Assembly (NCBI GenBank): GCA_945949625.1
Contig: CAMFFI010000037.1
Coordinates: 1 to 8,896 of the forward strand
Source: an uncultured bacterium
GTDB taxonomy: Bacteria; Bacillota; Clostridia; Oscillospirales; Acutalibacteraceae
Reading direction: 5' to 3'
DNA: 8,896 nucleotides
Within the stretch, counting starts at the first letter, position 1. Each line of letters begins with the position of its first letter. The translations under genes and the position numbers were made by a program. Below the pieces are notes generated by a model. That model saw only the letters and a list, made by a program, of their open reading frames with translations, was not told where the DNA came from and did not search any database. Positions 1 to 6,492 of this stretch are shown one piece after another.

Positions 1-59
1 AACATTAAAAAAATACAGCAAGTTGGTTAAAACCACTTGACTTTTTATAGGAGAAAATT

Positions 60-629
60 ATGACTATTGAGCAGATTGACAGCTCCAAGGTGTTAATTAC
101 ATTATGCAGTCAGGATATGAAGGATTACAGACTTGATTTTAACGCAATGGGGTTTTCCAATCCTCATTCAAAAAAGATTTTAAACAGACTGATAAAAATA
201 GTATGCACCAAAACAGGGTTGTCAACAGAAAACAAAAAGCTGCTTATGGAGGCACTTCCCCACCAAAGCGGCTGTCTTATACTTGTAACTTTTATTGAAA
301 AAAGACCTTTGCAGACCAAATATAAAATTAAAAAATTCGGAGAAAATATATGCTTTTCCTTTGAAAACACCGAAAACTTTATGGCGGCTGTTTCGCTGCT
401 TTATAAAGAAAACCTCCGCTTTCACAGCAATAAAGCCTATTTGTTTAACGGAGCATATTACCTTATATTTGAGCATTATCCTCTGCCGCTGAAAGCAAAG
501 AGAATTCTAAATGAATTCGGAAAAAGGAAAAAATGCACAAAAGCCTTTTTATCCGCTATAAAAGAAGCAGGTAAACCCATTTGCGAAAAAAACGCTGTCA
601 GCGTTATGGGAAAAGCATTTTCAAAATAA
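60..629 (+). CDS. mecA: MecA-family ClpC adaptor protein
   Basis: Adaptor proteins of this family deliver substrates to the ClpC unfoldase for ClpCP proteolysis; in Bacillus MecA targets the competence factor ComK. Seen here: 189 residues with the two-part MecA layout. The N-terminal substrate-binding part (about 1-80) opens with IEQIDSSKVLITL and ends with the typical 'ALPHQSGCLILVT' strand. The C-terminal ClpC-binding part (about 97-189) has the 'FENTENFMAAVSLL' helix, 'LFNGAYYLIF' strands and a final helix pair ending 'GKPICEKNAVSVMGKAF'. The linker between the halves is much shorter than in the 218-residue Bacillus protein. The start has a good AGGAG six bases upstream. It is the only rightward gene and converges on rpe. 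No promoter is visible in the 59 upstream bases. Family assignment is by recalled motif pattern; the actual substrates are unknown. Confidence 0.82.
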   Translation: MTIEQIDSSKVLITLCSQDMKDYRLDFNAMGFSNPHSKKILNRLIKIVCTKTGLSTENKKLLMEALPHQSGCLILVTFIEKRPLQTKYKIKKFGENICFSFENTENFMAAVSLLYKENLRFHSNKAYLFNGAYYLIFEHYPLPLKAKRILNEFGKRKKCTKAFLSAIKEAGKPICEKNAVSVMGKAFSK

Positions 630-643
630 AACTGATATTATAT

Positions 644-675
644 AAAAAGCCGGCACAAAAAGTGTCGGCTTTTTT
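644..675. terminator. Bidirectional intrinsic terminator between mecA and rpe
   Basis: A 13-bp stem (644-656 with 662-674, core GCCGGCAC / GTGTCGGC with one G-T wobble) closes a five-A loop. T-rich flank on the plus side and A-rich flank on the other give a U-tract in both directions, which suits the convergent mecA and rpe transcripts. Confidence 0.9.
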
Positions 676-713
676 GTCAACCATATGGATTGCACCTGAA
701 AATACTTATAATA

Positions 714-1376
714 CTAAATTTTGTTGTTCTCGGCAATTTTCTTTAATTCTTCAATTGCCGCTGCACTGTCCTGCGCTTTAAACACAGCCGTACCAGCAAC
801 GCAGACATCAACGCCTGCCTTTGACGCTTTGCCTATGGTATCACAGGAAATTCCCCCGTCAGCCTCAATTAAAAGCTTTAGATTTTCCTTTTCAGCCTGC
901 TTTTTTAGCTGTGAAACCTTTGGCAGCATATCCTCCATAAAGCTCTGTCCGCCGAATCCGGGCTCTACCGTCATTACAAGCACCATATACAAATCCTTTA
1001 AGTAAGGAAAAACAGCACTTGCAGGAGTGTTGGGCTTTATTACAAGTCCGGGTTTTACACCTCTGCTTTTTATCTTATCGATTGTCTGCTGAATATCGGA
1101 GTCACATTCAACGTGGAATGTAATAATATCTGCACCTGCGTCGGCAAAGTCATCTATATATTTAAGCGGCTCGGAAATCATAAGATGAACGTCAAAGGGT
1201 ACATCGGTATATGAACGGACGGCTTTTATTACCGGTGCGCCAAAGGTAATGTTGGGTACAAAGTGGCCGTCCATTACATCAAGGTGCATAAAATCTGCCT
1301 TTGCCTTTTCCATTCTTTCAATTTCCTGTCCCATTTTTGAAAAATCGCAGGATAACAATGAGGGTGCAATTAACAT
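714..1376 (-). CDS. rpe: Ribulose-phosphate 3-epimerase
   Basis: Cytosolic TIM-barrel enzyme interconverting D-ribulose 5-phosphate and D-xylulose 5-phosphate in the pentose phosphate pathway. Its 220 residues are the normal family length. Visible signatures: 'IAPSLLSCDF' at the N-terminus, 'HLDVMDGHFVPNITFG' (31-46), 'FDVHLM' (61-66), 'MTVEPGFGGQSF' (135-146) and 'EADGGIS' (171-177). The expected metal ligands and acid/base residues are all present: His31, Asp33, His64 and Asp173. The start is supported by a strong AAGGAAGG about seven bases upstream. That ribosome binding site begins at the stop codon of the upstream ATPase-like gene (13-base gap), implying co-transcription and probable translational coupling. 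In many Firmicutes rpe sits beside prkC and rsgA; that neighbourhood is absent here. Confidence 0.97.
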   Translation of the reverse strand: MLIAPSLLSCDFSKMGQEIERMEKAKADFMHLDVMDGHFVPNITFGAPVIKAVRSYTDVPFDVHLMISEPLKYIDDFADAGADIITFHVECDSDIQQTIDKIKSRGVKPGLVIKPNTPASAVFPYLKDLYMVLVMTVEPGFGGQSFMEDMLPKVSQLKKQAEKENLKLLIEADGGISCDTIGKASKAGVDVCVAGTAVFKAQDSAAAIEELKKIAENNKI

Positions 1377-1389
1377 AAAAATACCTTCC

Positions 1390-4167
1390 TTACGGTTTTT
1401 TAATCAGCGGCGCAACAATTGCCGCAACCGCCCAGAATACTGAATATATCATAATTTCAACAGTTCCCAGAACCTGTACTCCTGCATAAAGGCACAAAAG
1501 CGTACAGAGCAAAACGCCTAAAATAACGGAAATAAGCTGAATCATTACAGACAAGGATATATTTCCGTTAAGCCTTACACAGCCTGAAATTCCTCTGATA
1601 AGGGAAACAAAGCTTCCTCTTGTTGCAAGATATGCACGGGAGCTTTCCTCGGTTTGCTCCTGTAGCTCCTTGCCCACGTTGCCAAGACCTGTGGGAAGCA
1701 CCTTGACGCTGCGGTAGAATATTCCGAAATCCTCTGCAATTCTTTCCGCGGTAATATTGCAGTCTGTGGTACGTACAAGTATGCTTACGCCGTTTTCCTC
1801 TGCTCTTTGCAGCTCGGCGGCAATTTCGGGGTCTGCGCTGTATTTTAATACAAACATAGCCGCAAGCTCTCCTGCTTTTGACAGGTATGTAATTTCCTTG
1901 CCCTCCATTCTGTACTTTTCTTCATAGTCGGCAGAAGGAGTATCAATATTGTATTTTTCCATAAGCTCTCTTGAGCCTATAAGGATTCTTTCGCTGTTTA
2001 CCCAGCCCACAAGTCCCATTGTATCTTCGTACAAAAAGCTTTCAACCTCAGGCAGTCCTCTGCCCTTGTCAATTGCCTTGTCAAAAATCGTGGACATAGG
2101 ACTTTCAGCCTCTTTTAAAATAGCGGCGCAGGCAATAAGTGCCTCGTCAGCGCCATGGTCAATAAATGTTTTTATTCCGTCAAGGGTAACTCTTCCCTCG
2201 GGATAAAGCTCTCTTGCGTCGGCTATAACACCTGTGCTGTCGCAGAATTGCTTAACAGAGGGATAGCTTGACACCATTGCGTTTTTTGAAAGCAATTTCT
2301 TGCAAAGTCCTCTTAAAGGCACGTTTACCGCAAGCAAAGTTGCAAGAGGAACGCTTACGGCAGTCATCACCGCCAAAGCGTTAATTGCACCGTCAAAGGA
2401 GGTATAAACACAGCCGTAAATAACGGCGACTGTTAACGAAATAATTGTTGTAAAAGGAGCAAATTTTCCTGCCAGCTCTTCGCTTGGGTCGGGCGTATAG
2501 GAAATTTTCAAAAAGTTTGAAAGAAAAGACGTTTTGTGCTGATACGCAACCAGCGGTCTTTCAAAAACCGTTCCGCTCATCATCTTTGAGGCTACATCCT
2601 CATTTGTGTATATCTTAGCCGCATAAGCCGGAGCATGGGAGCTTACAAACTTAAAGTTATCCTTTACCCTGAGCACCATAAACAGCTTGCCCAGAGTATT
2701 TGCAAGAAATCCCAGAATTACTATAACGCTGAAATAGCTTACCGTAAAGGTTTCTGTTCCGATAATAAAGAAGAAATTTACAGCTGCCTGCAAGCCTGCG
2801 GCAATTGCCGCAACTGCTAAGGCGGTGTCTGAATTTCCTTTGAATTTCACCAAAGGAGTCAGTCCGCTTACAATGGTTACTCTGTTTATTACTATTGCAA
2901 GTGCCAGCAAAAAAACATTTATAACCGCATAAACAATAGGTGCATTTGCAATTGCCGAGCATATCTGCTGAGTGAAAACCCTTACAACAACTGTAATTAC
3001 CACAGCAAACAAGGATATTATAATCATTGCAAGGCTTCTCATAAACAGCTTTTTTATATTAAGATTAAGCTCGGCAAGAATACTTTTTGCGTCTTCCTTG
3101 GAGGTGTAGTCCTCTACTGTTTCGATTTTTTCGGGAGGAACCTCCTGGCTTATCTGTTCCTCTTCACTGGAGAAAAATCCCACAACAGCGTTTGAAACCT
3201 TTTCGCCGATTGTATGTAAATCAACCTTTTTCTTAGGCTCCTCCTGAGTTTCGGCTGTGCCTTCCTTTTTTATAACCTGTGAAATTGCCGGGTCATTGGA
3301 TTTTAAGTACATTTCATATTCTTCTCTTACAACTGAAGAAAACTTTCCGGCTTTAATATGAACCTTGTCCACATCTTTTTCTCTTTGATAAACAGGCACC
3401 TTGGAAATGACAACGTGTGTTTTCGGCTTTTTAATGCCGAAAAGCTTTTCGTAATTGCCCTTTATTTCCTCTTTAAGCTGTTCGGGATTTCTCGTTTTGT
3501 CCTTTTTGCTTTTATCGTTATCCGTGCCGTTTTCGCCGTCTTTTTTTTCATTGTTTTCGGAAAAATACTCTATTGCCTGTTCTTTTTGCTTTTTATCCAA
3601 ATCCAAATCTATATCAATTGACTCAAAATCCGTAACGGTTACGTTTCTGATGTGCAAATCCTCAACATCATCGAAAACCTCATCGGAAAACTTGGTATTC
3701 TCCGTATATTCAGGCTGTAAGGTGACAAGCTCTTCCTCTTTTTCCTGTTCCGCACCTGCATTTTCTGCGGATTCTTTATCCTCCGTTTTCGGCTTGGTTT
3801 CTTCCTCTTTTTTCACCTGAGGCATTGTGCTGTGGGGATTGTCCATAAGAATCTGAGCCTGCATTGTTGTGGCGGCATCCTCGTCAACAAGGGCGTTTTT
3901 ATCCTTGCTGTCCTCCTCATCATCTATATCAAGGGGATTTTTGTTTTTGTAGCGGACTTCCTTTGAGGTATTGCTGAATATCTCGTCCATTTTCGGTCTG
4001 GCACGATATTTTTTTGCAGTTTCCTCCATTTGATCCTTTTCTGTTAAAAAGTGAGTTTCTTCAAGAATATTATCTATTTCCAAATCCTTATTCTGAAATT
4101 TTATGGTATCCTGATTAACTTCAGACACATTTTGAGATTTATTACGCTGTTTCTTTTTATTTTTCAA
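1390..4167 (-). CDS. Degenerate P1B-type ATPase-like membrane protein with long acidic N-terminal tail
   Basis: A 925-residue protein starting with TTG, preceded by AGGAGAG at eight bases. Residues 1 to about 373 are charged, low-complexity and probably disordered. Eight hydrophobic segments follow (about 376-396, 406-428, 449-469, 475-500, 571-588, 594-615, 868-892, 898-920), the 4+2+2 layout of heavy-metal P-type ATPases. The 616-867 loop aligns by eye with the P and N domains: 'GVIADARELYPEG' (646-658) where VVFDKTGTLTEG is expected, 'AESP' (687-690) for the SEHP motif, 'LIGSRELMEKYNID' (729-742) for the VGNRRLM segment, and 'LVRTTDCNITAERIAEDFGI' (797-816) for the TGDN segment. The actuator region (501-570) is short and lacks TGE; helix 6 lacks CPC; GDGxND is missing. 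Asp650 and Asp802 survive, but ATP-driven transport is very unlikely. Lies between rlmB and rpe. The function is unknown. Confidence 0.8.
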   Translation of the reverse strand: MKNKKKQRNKSQNVSEVNQDTIKFQNKDLEIDNILEETHFLTEKDQMEETAKKYRARPKMDEIFSNTSKEVRYKNKNPLDIDDEEDSKDKNALVDEDAATTMQAQILMDNPHSTMPQVKKEEETKPKTEDKESAENAGAEQEKEEELVTLQPEYTENTKFSDEVFDDVEDLHIRNVTVTDFESIDIDLDLDKKQKEQAIEYFSENNEKKDGENGTDNDKSKKDKTRNPEQLKEEIKGNYEKLFGIKKPKTHVVISKVPVYQREKDVDKVHIKAGKFSSVVREEYEMYLKSNDPAISQVIKKEGTAETQEEPKKKVDLHTIGEKVSNAVVGFFSSEEEQISQEVPPEKIETVEDYTSKEDAKSILAELNLNIKKLFMRSLAMIIISLFAVVITVVVRVFTQQICSAIANAPIVYAVINVFLLALAIVINRVTIVSGLTPLVKFKGNSDTALAVAAIAAGLQAAVNFFFIIGTETFTVSYFSVIVILGFLANTLGKLFMVLRVKDNFKFVSSHAPAYAAKIYTNEDVASKMMSGTVFERPLVAYQHKTSFLSNFLKISYTPDPSEELAGKFAPFTTIISLTVAVIYGCVYTSFDGAINALAVMTAVSVPLATLLAVNVPLRGLCKKLLSKNAMVSSYPSVKQFCDSTGVIADARELYPEGRVTLDGIKTFIDHGADEALIACAAILKEAESPMSTIFDKAIDKGRGLPEVESFLYEDTMGLVGWVNSERILIGSRELMEKYNIDTPSADYEEKYRMEGKEITYLSKAGELAAMFVLKYSADPEIAAELQRAEENGVSILVRTTDCNITAERIAEDFGIFYRSVKVLPTGLGNVGKELQEQTEESSRAYLATRGSFVSLIRGISGCVRLNGNISLSVMIQLISVILGVLLCTLLCLYAGVQVLGTVEIMIYSVFWAVAAIVAPLIKKP

Positions 4168-4180
4168 TTTAATATCTCTC
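4168..4180 (-). promoter_or_regulatory. Ribosome binding site deciding a TTG start
   Basis: AGGAGAG followed by eight bases and TTG at 4167-4165. No in-frame ATG lies near; the first internal Met is residue 46. The TTG start is therefore preferred for the ATPase-like gene. Confidence 0.75.
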
Positions 4181-4235
4181 CTGTTCCTAAAATTTCTTGG
4201 TTTTTAGGTTTTATGAAGTATTCAAGGTTTTTATT

Positions 4236-4985
4236 TTATCTTTGCTGTGCAATCCTATACATTAAAATTCCTGCGGCTACGGACGCATTAAGGGAATCAA
4301 TATGTCCCTTTATGGGCAGGCTTACAATAGCGTCGCAATGCTCTTTTACAAGTCTGCCTATGCCCTTGCCCTCGTTGCCGATTACAAGCGCCACAGGTCC
4401 CTTAAAATCACATTCCGTATAATCGGTTCCGTTCATATCAGCGCCGAAAACCCATAAGCCTTTTTCACGCAGGCTGTCAATACAATTAACAAGGTTTGTC
4501 ACCCTTGCAACAGGAACATACTCAACTGCTCCTGCCGAAGCCTTGCCTACGGTATAATTCAGCGTTGCACTTCTTCTTTCGGGAATTATTACTCCGTGTG
4601 CTCCGGCGCATTCGGCTGTTCGTATAATTGCGCCTAAATTGTGGGGGTCTTCTATTTCGTCAAGAACAATAATAAAGGGCGGTTCGTTTCTGCTTTCGGC
4701 AAGGGCAAAAATATCCTCCACCGTTTTGTATTCCTTAACCGACGCAGTAGCAATAATTCCCTGATGAACTGCACCGCCGCTTAAAAAATCAAGCTTTTTT
4801 GAATCTACTTCCTTAACCGGAATTTTCTTTTCCTTTGCTTTGGCAAGAATACCCACAATCGCACCGGTTTTTGCACCCTTTGCAACCATTATTTTATCAA
4901 TGCTTCTTCCGCTTCTTATAGCCTCGGAAACAGGGTTTCTGCCTGCTATTACATCGCTTTTAGGCTCGTTATTTTTTCTATCCAT
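4236..4985 (-). CDS. rlmB: 23S rRNA (guanosine-2'-O-)-methyltransferase RlmB, SpoU/TrmH family
   Basis: SPOUT-class methyltransferase expected to 2'-O-methylate G2251 (E. coli numbering) of 23S rRNA using S-adenosylmethionine. The N-terminal substrate-binding domain begins 'VIAGRNPVSEAIRSG' (12-26). The knotted catalytic domain carries all three SpoU motifs: 'DPHNLGAIIRTAECAGAHG' (113-131, Asn116 and Arg122), 'VIGNEGKGI' (201-209) and 'SLPIKGHIDSLNASVAAGI' (222-240). I take the start at 4985, giving 249 residues, because AAGGA lies about seven bases upstream and the family N-terminus matches. An in-frame ATG at 5048 has no Shine-Dalgarno and would add 21 non-conserved residues. Probably the first gene of an operon with the ATPase-like gene and rpe. 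The usual cysS/mrnC neighbours are absent. The closely related TrmH/RlmB subfamilies cannot be fully separated by eye. Confidence 0.93.
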   Translation of the reverse strand: MDRKNNEPKSDVIAGRNPVSEAIRSGRSIDKIMVAKGAKTGAIVGILAKAKEKKIPVKEVDSKKLDFLSGGAVHQGIIATASVKEYKTVEDIFALAESRNEPPFIIVLDEIEDPHNLGAIIRTAECAGAHGVIIPERRSATLNYTVGKASAGAVEYVPVARVTNLVNCIDSLREKGLWVFGADMNGTDYTECDFKGPVALVIGNEGKGIGRLVKEHCDAIVSLPIKGHIDSLNASVAAGILMYRIAQQR

Positions 4986-5075
4986 TGTAATTTCCTTATA
5001 CTGCACGTTAAATGTAGTTTTTTGTCTGTTAATAATGATTTTCGGCATAGAATTTTGTCCGAAAATACTCTTTTT

Positions 5076-5084
5076 AGTATAACA
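5076..5084 (-). promoter_or_regulatory. Extended -10 sigma-A promoter upstream of rlmB
   Basis: On the minus strand TGTTATACT is an extended -10 (TGn-TATACT), about 90 bases before the rlmB start. No good -35 is present, as is usual for extended -10 promoters. The 5' leader would be about 84 nt. Confidence 0.55.
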
Positions 5085-5138
5085 TAATTGCTTTAATATT
5101 AGAATAGAAAATTTATAAATATTTAAAAAGAAAAGCGA

Positions 5139-5723
5139 TTATTTTCCGTACAAACTGTCAAGAAAAATTGCGCCTCTGTCGAAATCTGACGGAATAATTC
5201 CGTAAAGCTTATTTTCAAAATCATAAAACGCAGGGAACCTTGGAGGATAGGGCGTAAAGCACACATATATTACGGAAAAAAGCAAAAGTAAAAATAAACA
5301 GGGAAAAAATAAGCCGCGTAAATCCCAAGGCTTTTTCATCATTTTATAAGAAAAAAAATGAAACAGCAACGAAAAGACTGCTACCGACAAAACCTCCCAC
5401 AGCAAATCAACGGTAATCCCAAAAATTCTCAGCGTTGTTATACTTAAACAATAAGCTGTCCCCCATATGTAAAGAGATAATGTTTTAACAACCACAAATT
5501 TGCGAAAATAGGGCTTCGCCCAACAAAGCTCAATAACGCTCCAGAACAGGCAGGCAAGGAGAATTATTTTAAGGCTTTCCCAGATACTGTTGTTTGCAGA
5601 GCCGAACATTACGTTGATTAAGTGGTCGTTTTCAAAGGAATTGACATTGTGAAGTATAAGCCATATTAAGAAACATACGGCCACACCGCATATTTCCAAA
5701 TTTCTGAAAGTCTTTTTTTTCAT
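5139..5723 (-). CDS. DUF6512-like integral membrane protein
   Basis: A 194-residue membrane protein of unknown function. Hydrophobic segments lie at about 10-27, 50-69, 79-98, 106-126 and 136-157. Two features recall the uncharacterised DUF6512 family: 'NNSIWESLK' (44-52), resembling the family's 'VNESVWEHLK', and the C-terminal 'FTPYPPRFPAF' followed by 'LYGI' (156-176), resembling 'PPHIPLF...YGI'. The assignment rests on memory of that pattern, so confidence is moderate. The start has GGAGG seven bases upstream. The gene is 78 bases downstream of the small membrane-protein gene and 153 bases before rlmB. A minus-strand CATATATT (5752-5759) resembles a sigma-E -10 box, but its -35 is poor, so I do not call a promoter. 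No GC-rich terminator follows. Confidence 0.65.
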   Translation of the reverse strand: MKKKTFRNLEICGVAVCFLIWLILHNVNSFENDHLINVMFGSANNSIWESLKIILLACLFWSVIELCWAKPYFRKFVVVKTLSLYIWGTAYCLSITTLRIFGITVDLLWEVLSVAVFSLLFHFFSYKMMKKPWDLRGLFFPCLFLLLLFSVIYVCFTPYPPRFPAFYDFENKLYGIIPSDFDRGAIFLDSLYGK

Positions 5724-5801
5724 AAAAAATCCTCCGCCGTAATATTATTAAAATATATGACAGAGTATAAAATTAAATGTATGTGTGCAGGCAGTAAAGA
5801 A

Positions 5802-6065
5802 TTAAAAAACATTTATAAAGCAAAGGGTTGTTACAACGCCTGCCAAAGCCGACAAAGCCAAAAACATTATCCTTTTCAAAAGCTGTCTTTTGTTTTTTAT
5901 TACGGCGGGAGCATTCATTTCCTTAAGCATTTTGCAGGCTTCCTTTTCCAGTAATCTCTTTTCTTCACCGGTAAATTCAGGTCTTACAATCAGAATTGCC
6001 CGTTCGTAATAAATGTTGTCAGTTTTTGTAACCTCTATGATATGTCTGTTTATTCCTCTTATCAT
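5802..6065 (-). CDS. Small conserved-type membrane protein, possible forespore gene
   Basis: An 87-residue protein not assigned to a named family. It has a soluble N-terminal part (1-62) starting 'MIRGINRHIIEV', with 'YYERAILIVRPEF' (19-31), and one C-terminal membrane helix (about 65-86) preceded by basic residues (KNKRQLLKR), which predicts a cytoplasmic N-terminus. I recall similar short 'MI(K/R)GVN...FVRPEF' proteins in clostridial genomes but know no function. The start has GGAG about eight bases upstream. A sequence matching the sigma-G consensus very well (6097-6127) lies about 30 bases before the start codon, suggesting expression in the developing forespore. Downstream is the DUF6512-like gene in the same direction with no obvious terminator between. 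Confidence 0.75.
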   Translation of the reverse strand: MIRGINRHIIEVTKTDNIYYERAILIVRPEFTGEEKRLLEKEACKMLKEMNAPAVIKNKRQLLKRIMFLALSALAGVVTTLCFINVF

Positions 6066-6096
6066 AATTATTTCTCCGAATAATAAATTTCATCCA

Positions 6097-6127
6097 TATT
6101 ATGGGATAAAAGAACTAATTTTATTCA
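6097..6127 (-). promoter_or_regulatory. Sigma-G-type forespore promoter for the 87-codon gene
   Basis: On the minus strand: TGAATA (-35, 6127-6122), an 18-base spacer, then CATAATA (-10, 6103-6097). This matches the Bacillus sigma-G consensus (GHATR / CATWHTA) at every defined position. The predicted start leaves a leader of about 25 nt containing the ribosome binding site. Sigma-F recognises overlapping sequences and cannot be excluded. Confidence 0.6.
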
Positions 6128-6225
6128 TATATTCCTTTTTGAAATTAAAATTTTTATCTTTTTTTCTGTTGAGAATTTATTTAAAGAATTATACTTTTCG
6201 TATTATTCCTATTCATCAACAAAAA

Positions 6226-6267
6226 TGTTGATAACTATGTTGAAAGTGTTGAAAACTATATTGAAAA
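6226..6267. repeat. Two adjacent 21-bp direct repeats
   Basis: 6226-6246 and 6247-6267 are tandem copies agreeing at 18 of 21 positions. Each contains two TGTTGA/TATTGA half-units, so four units run head to tail with starts at 6226, 6238, 6247 and 6259. Twenty-one bases is two helical turns, so repeated protein sites would face the same side of the DNA. Confidence 0.8.
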
Positions 6268-6353
6268 CACTTGAATTACACTAAAAATTCCTTTGATTTG
6301 AACAGCTTTCCACATTTTTAACTTTTCCACAACAAAATTTTTTTCAAAAAGGC

Positions 6354-6381
6354 TTGACAAAAAATATACCATTTGTATAAA
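6354..6381 (+). promoter_or_regulatory. Sigma-A promoter reading rightward into the PAP2 3' side
   Basis: TTGACA (6354-6359), 16-base spacer, TATAAA (6376-6381). No rightward gene follows. The transcript would pass the hairpin array and run antisense to the PAP2 gene, because the hairpins have no U-tract on this strand. Confidence 0.4.
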
Positions 6382-6413
6382 CAGCCTTGTCAACAAAATT
6401 TTCAATTATAACA
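6363..6413 (-). promoter_or_regulatory. Leftward extended -10 promoters opposing the rightward one
   Basis: Two minus-strand candidates: TGTTATAAT (6413-6405), a perfect extended -10 without a good -35; and TTGACA (6393-6388) with TGGTATATT (6371-6363) at a long 19-base spacer. Either could give an additional leftward transcript reaching the 87-codon gene with a leader of about 300 nt. Confidence 0.35.
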
Positions 6414-6471
6414 AAAATGTAATTTAAAGTGTCTGAAAGTTGCAAAACAACAGGCTTTATCAACCCTTATT

Positions 6472-6492
6472 AAAAAAGTCGAGTGCCTCGAC
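6472..6492 (-). terminator. Second leftward hairpin with U-tract
   Basis: Minus-strand GTCGAG-GCA-CTCGAC followed directly by six T (6477-6472). The 6-bp stem with triloop and U-run has intrinsic-terminator form. It lies about 75 bases beyond the PAP2 terminator, so it is either a back-up terminator or the end of a separate short RNA. Confidence 0.5.

Larger units (their letters stand above)
6213..6465. promoter_or_regulatory. Cluster of DnaA-box-like 9-mers
   Basis: Nine 9-mers resemble TTATCCACA. Closest are TTATCAACA (minus, 6226-6234) and TTTTCCACA (plus, 6323-6331), each with one mismatch. Weaker ones: TCATCAACA (6213-6221), CTTTCAACA (minus, 6238-6246), TTTTCAACA (minus, 6247-6255), TTTTCAATA (minus, 6259-6267), CTTTCCACA (6306-6314), TTGTCAACA (6387-6395) and TTATCAACC (6457-6465). 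The density is suggestive, but AT-rich DNA yields such matches by chance, no perfect box is present, and dnaA/dnaN are not nearby. Confidence 0.35.

Noticed and set aside
3358..3820. Rightward Phe/Ser-rich open frames
   Set aside because: They are complements of the Glu/Lys/Asp-rich tail of the ATPase-like protein, and no start signals are present.
4186..4208. CCTAAAA/TTTTAGG inverted repeat between rlmB and the ATPase-like gene as a terminator
   Set aside because: The stem is short and almost all A-T with no following U-tract, so it is unlikely to stop transcription.
4051..4422. Rightward open frame across the rlmB/ATPase-like junction
   Set aside because: It is antisense to two well-supported genes, has no ribosome binding site and gives a Phe/Ile/Leu-rich translation typical of a shadow frame.
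4986..5048. Upstream in-frame ATG at 5048 as the rlmB start
   Set aside because: No Shine-Dalgarno precedes it and the added 21 residues do not fit the family N-terminus; the ATG at 4985 has AAGGA at good spacing.
5740..5790. Sigma-E or sigma-A promoter for the DUF6512-like gene
   Set aside because: CATATATT and TATACT resemble -10 boxes but no matching -35 is at a proper distance, so the evidence is too weak to list.
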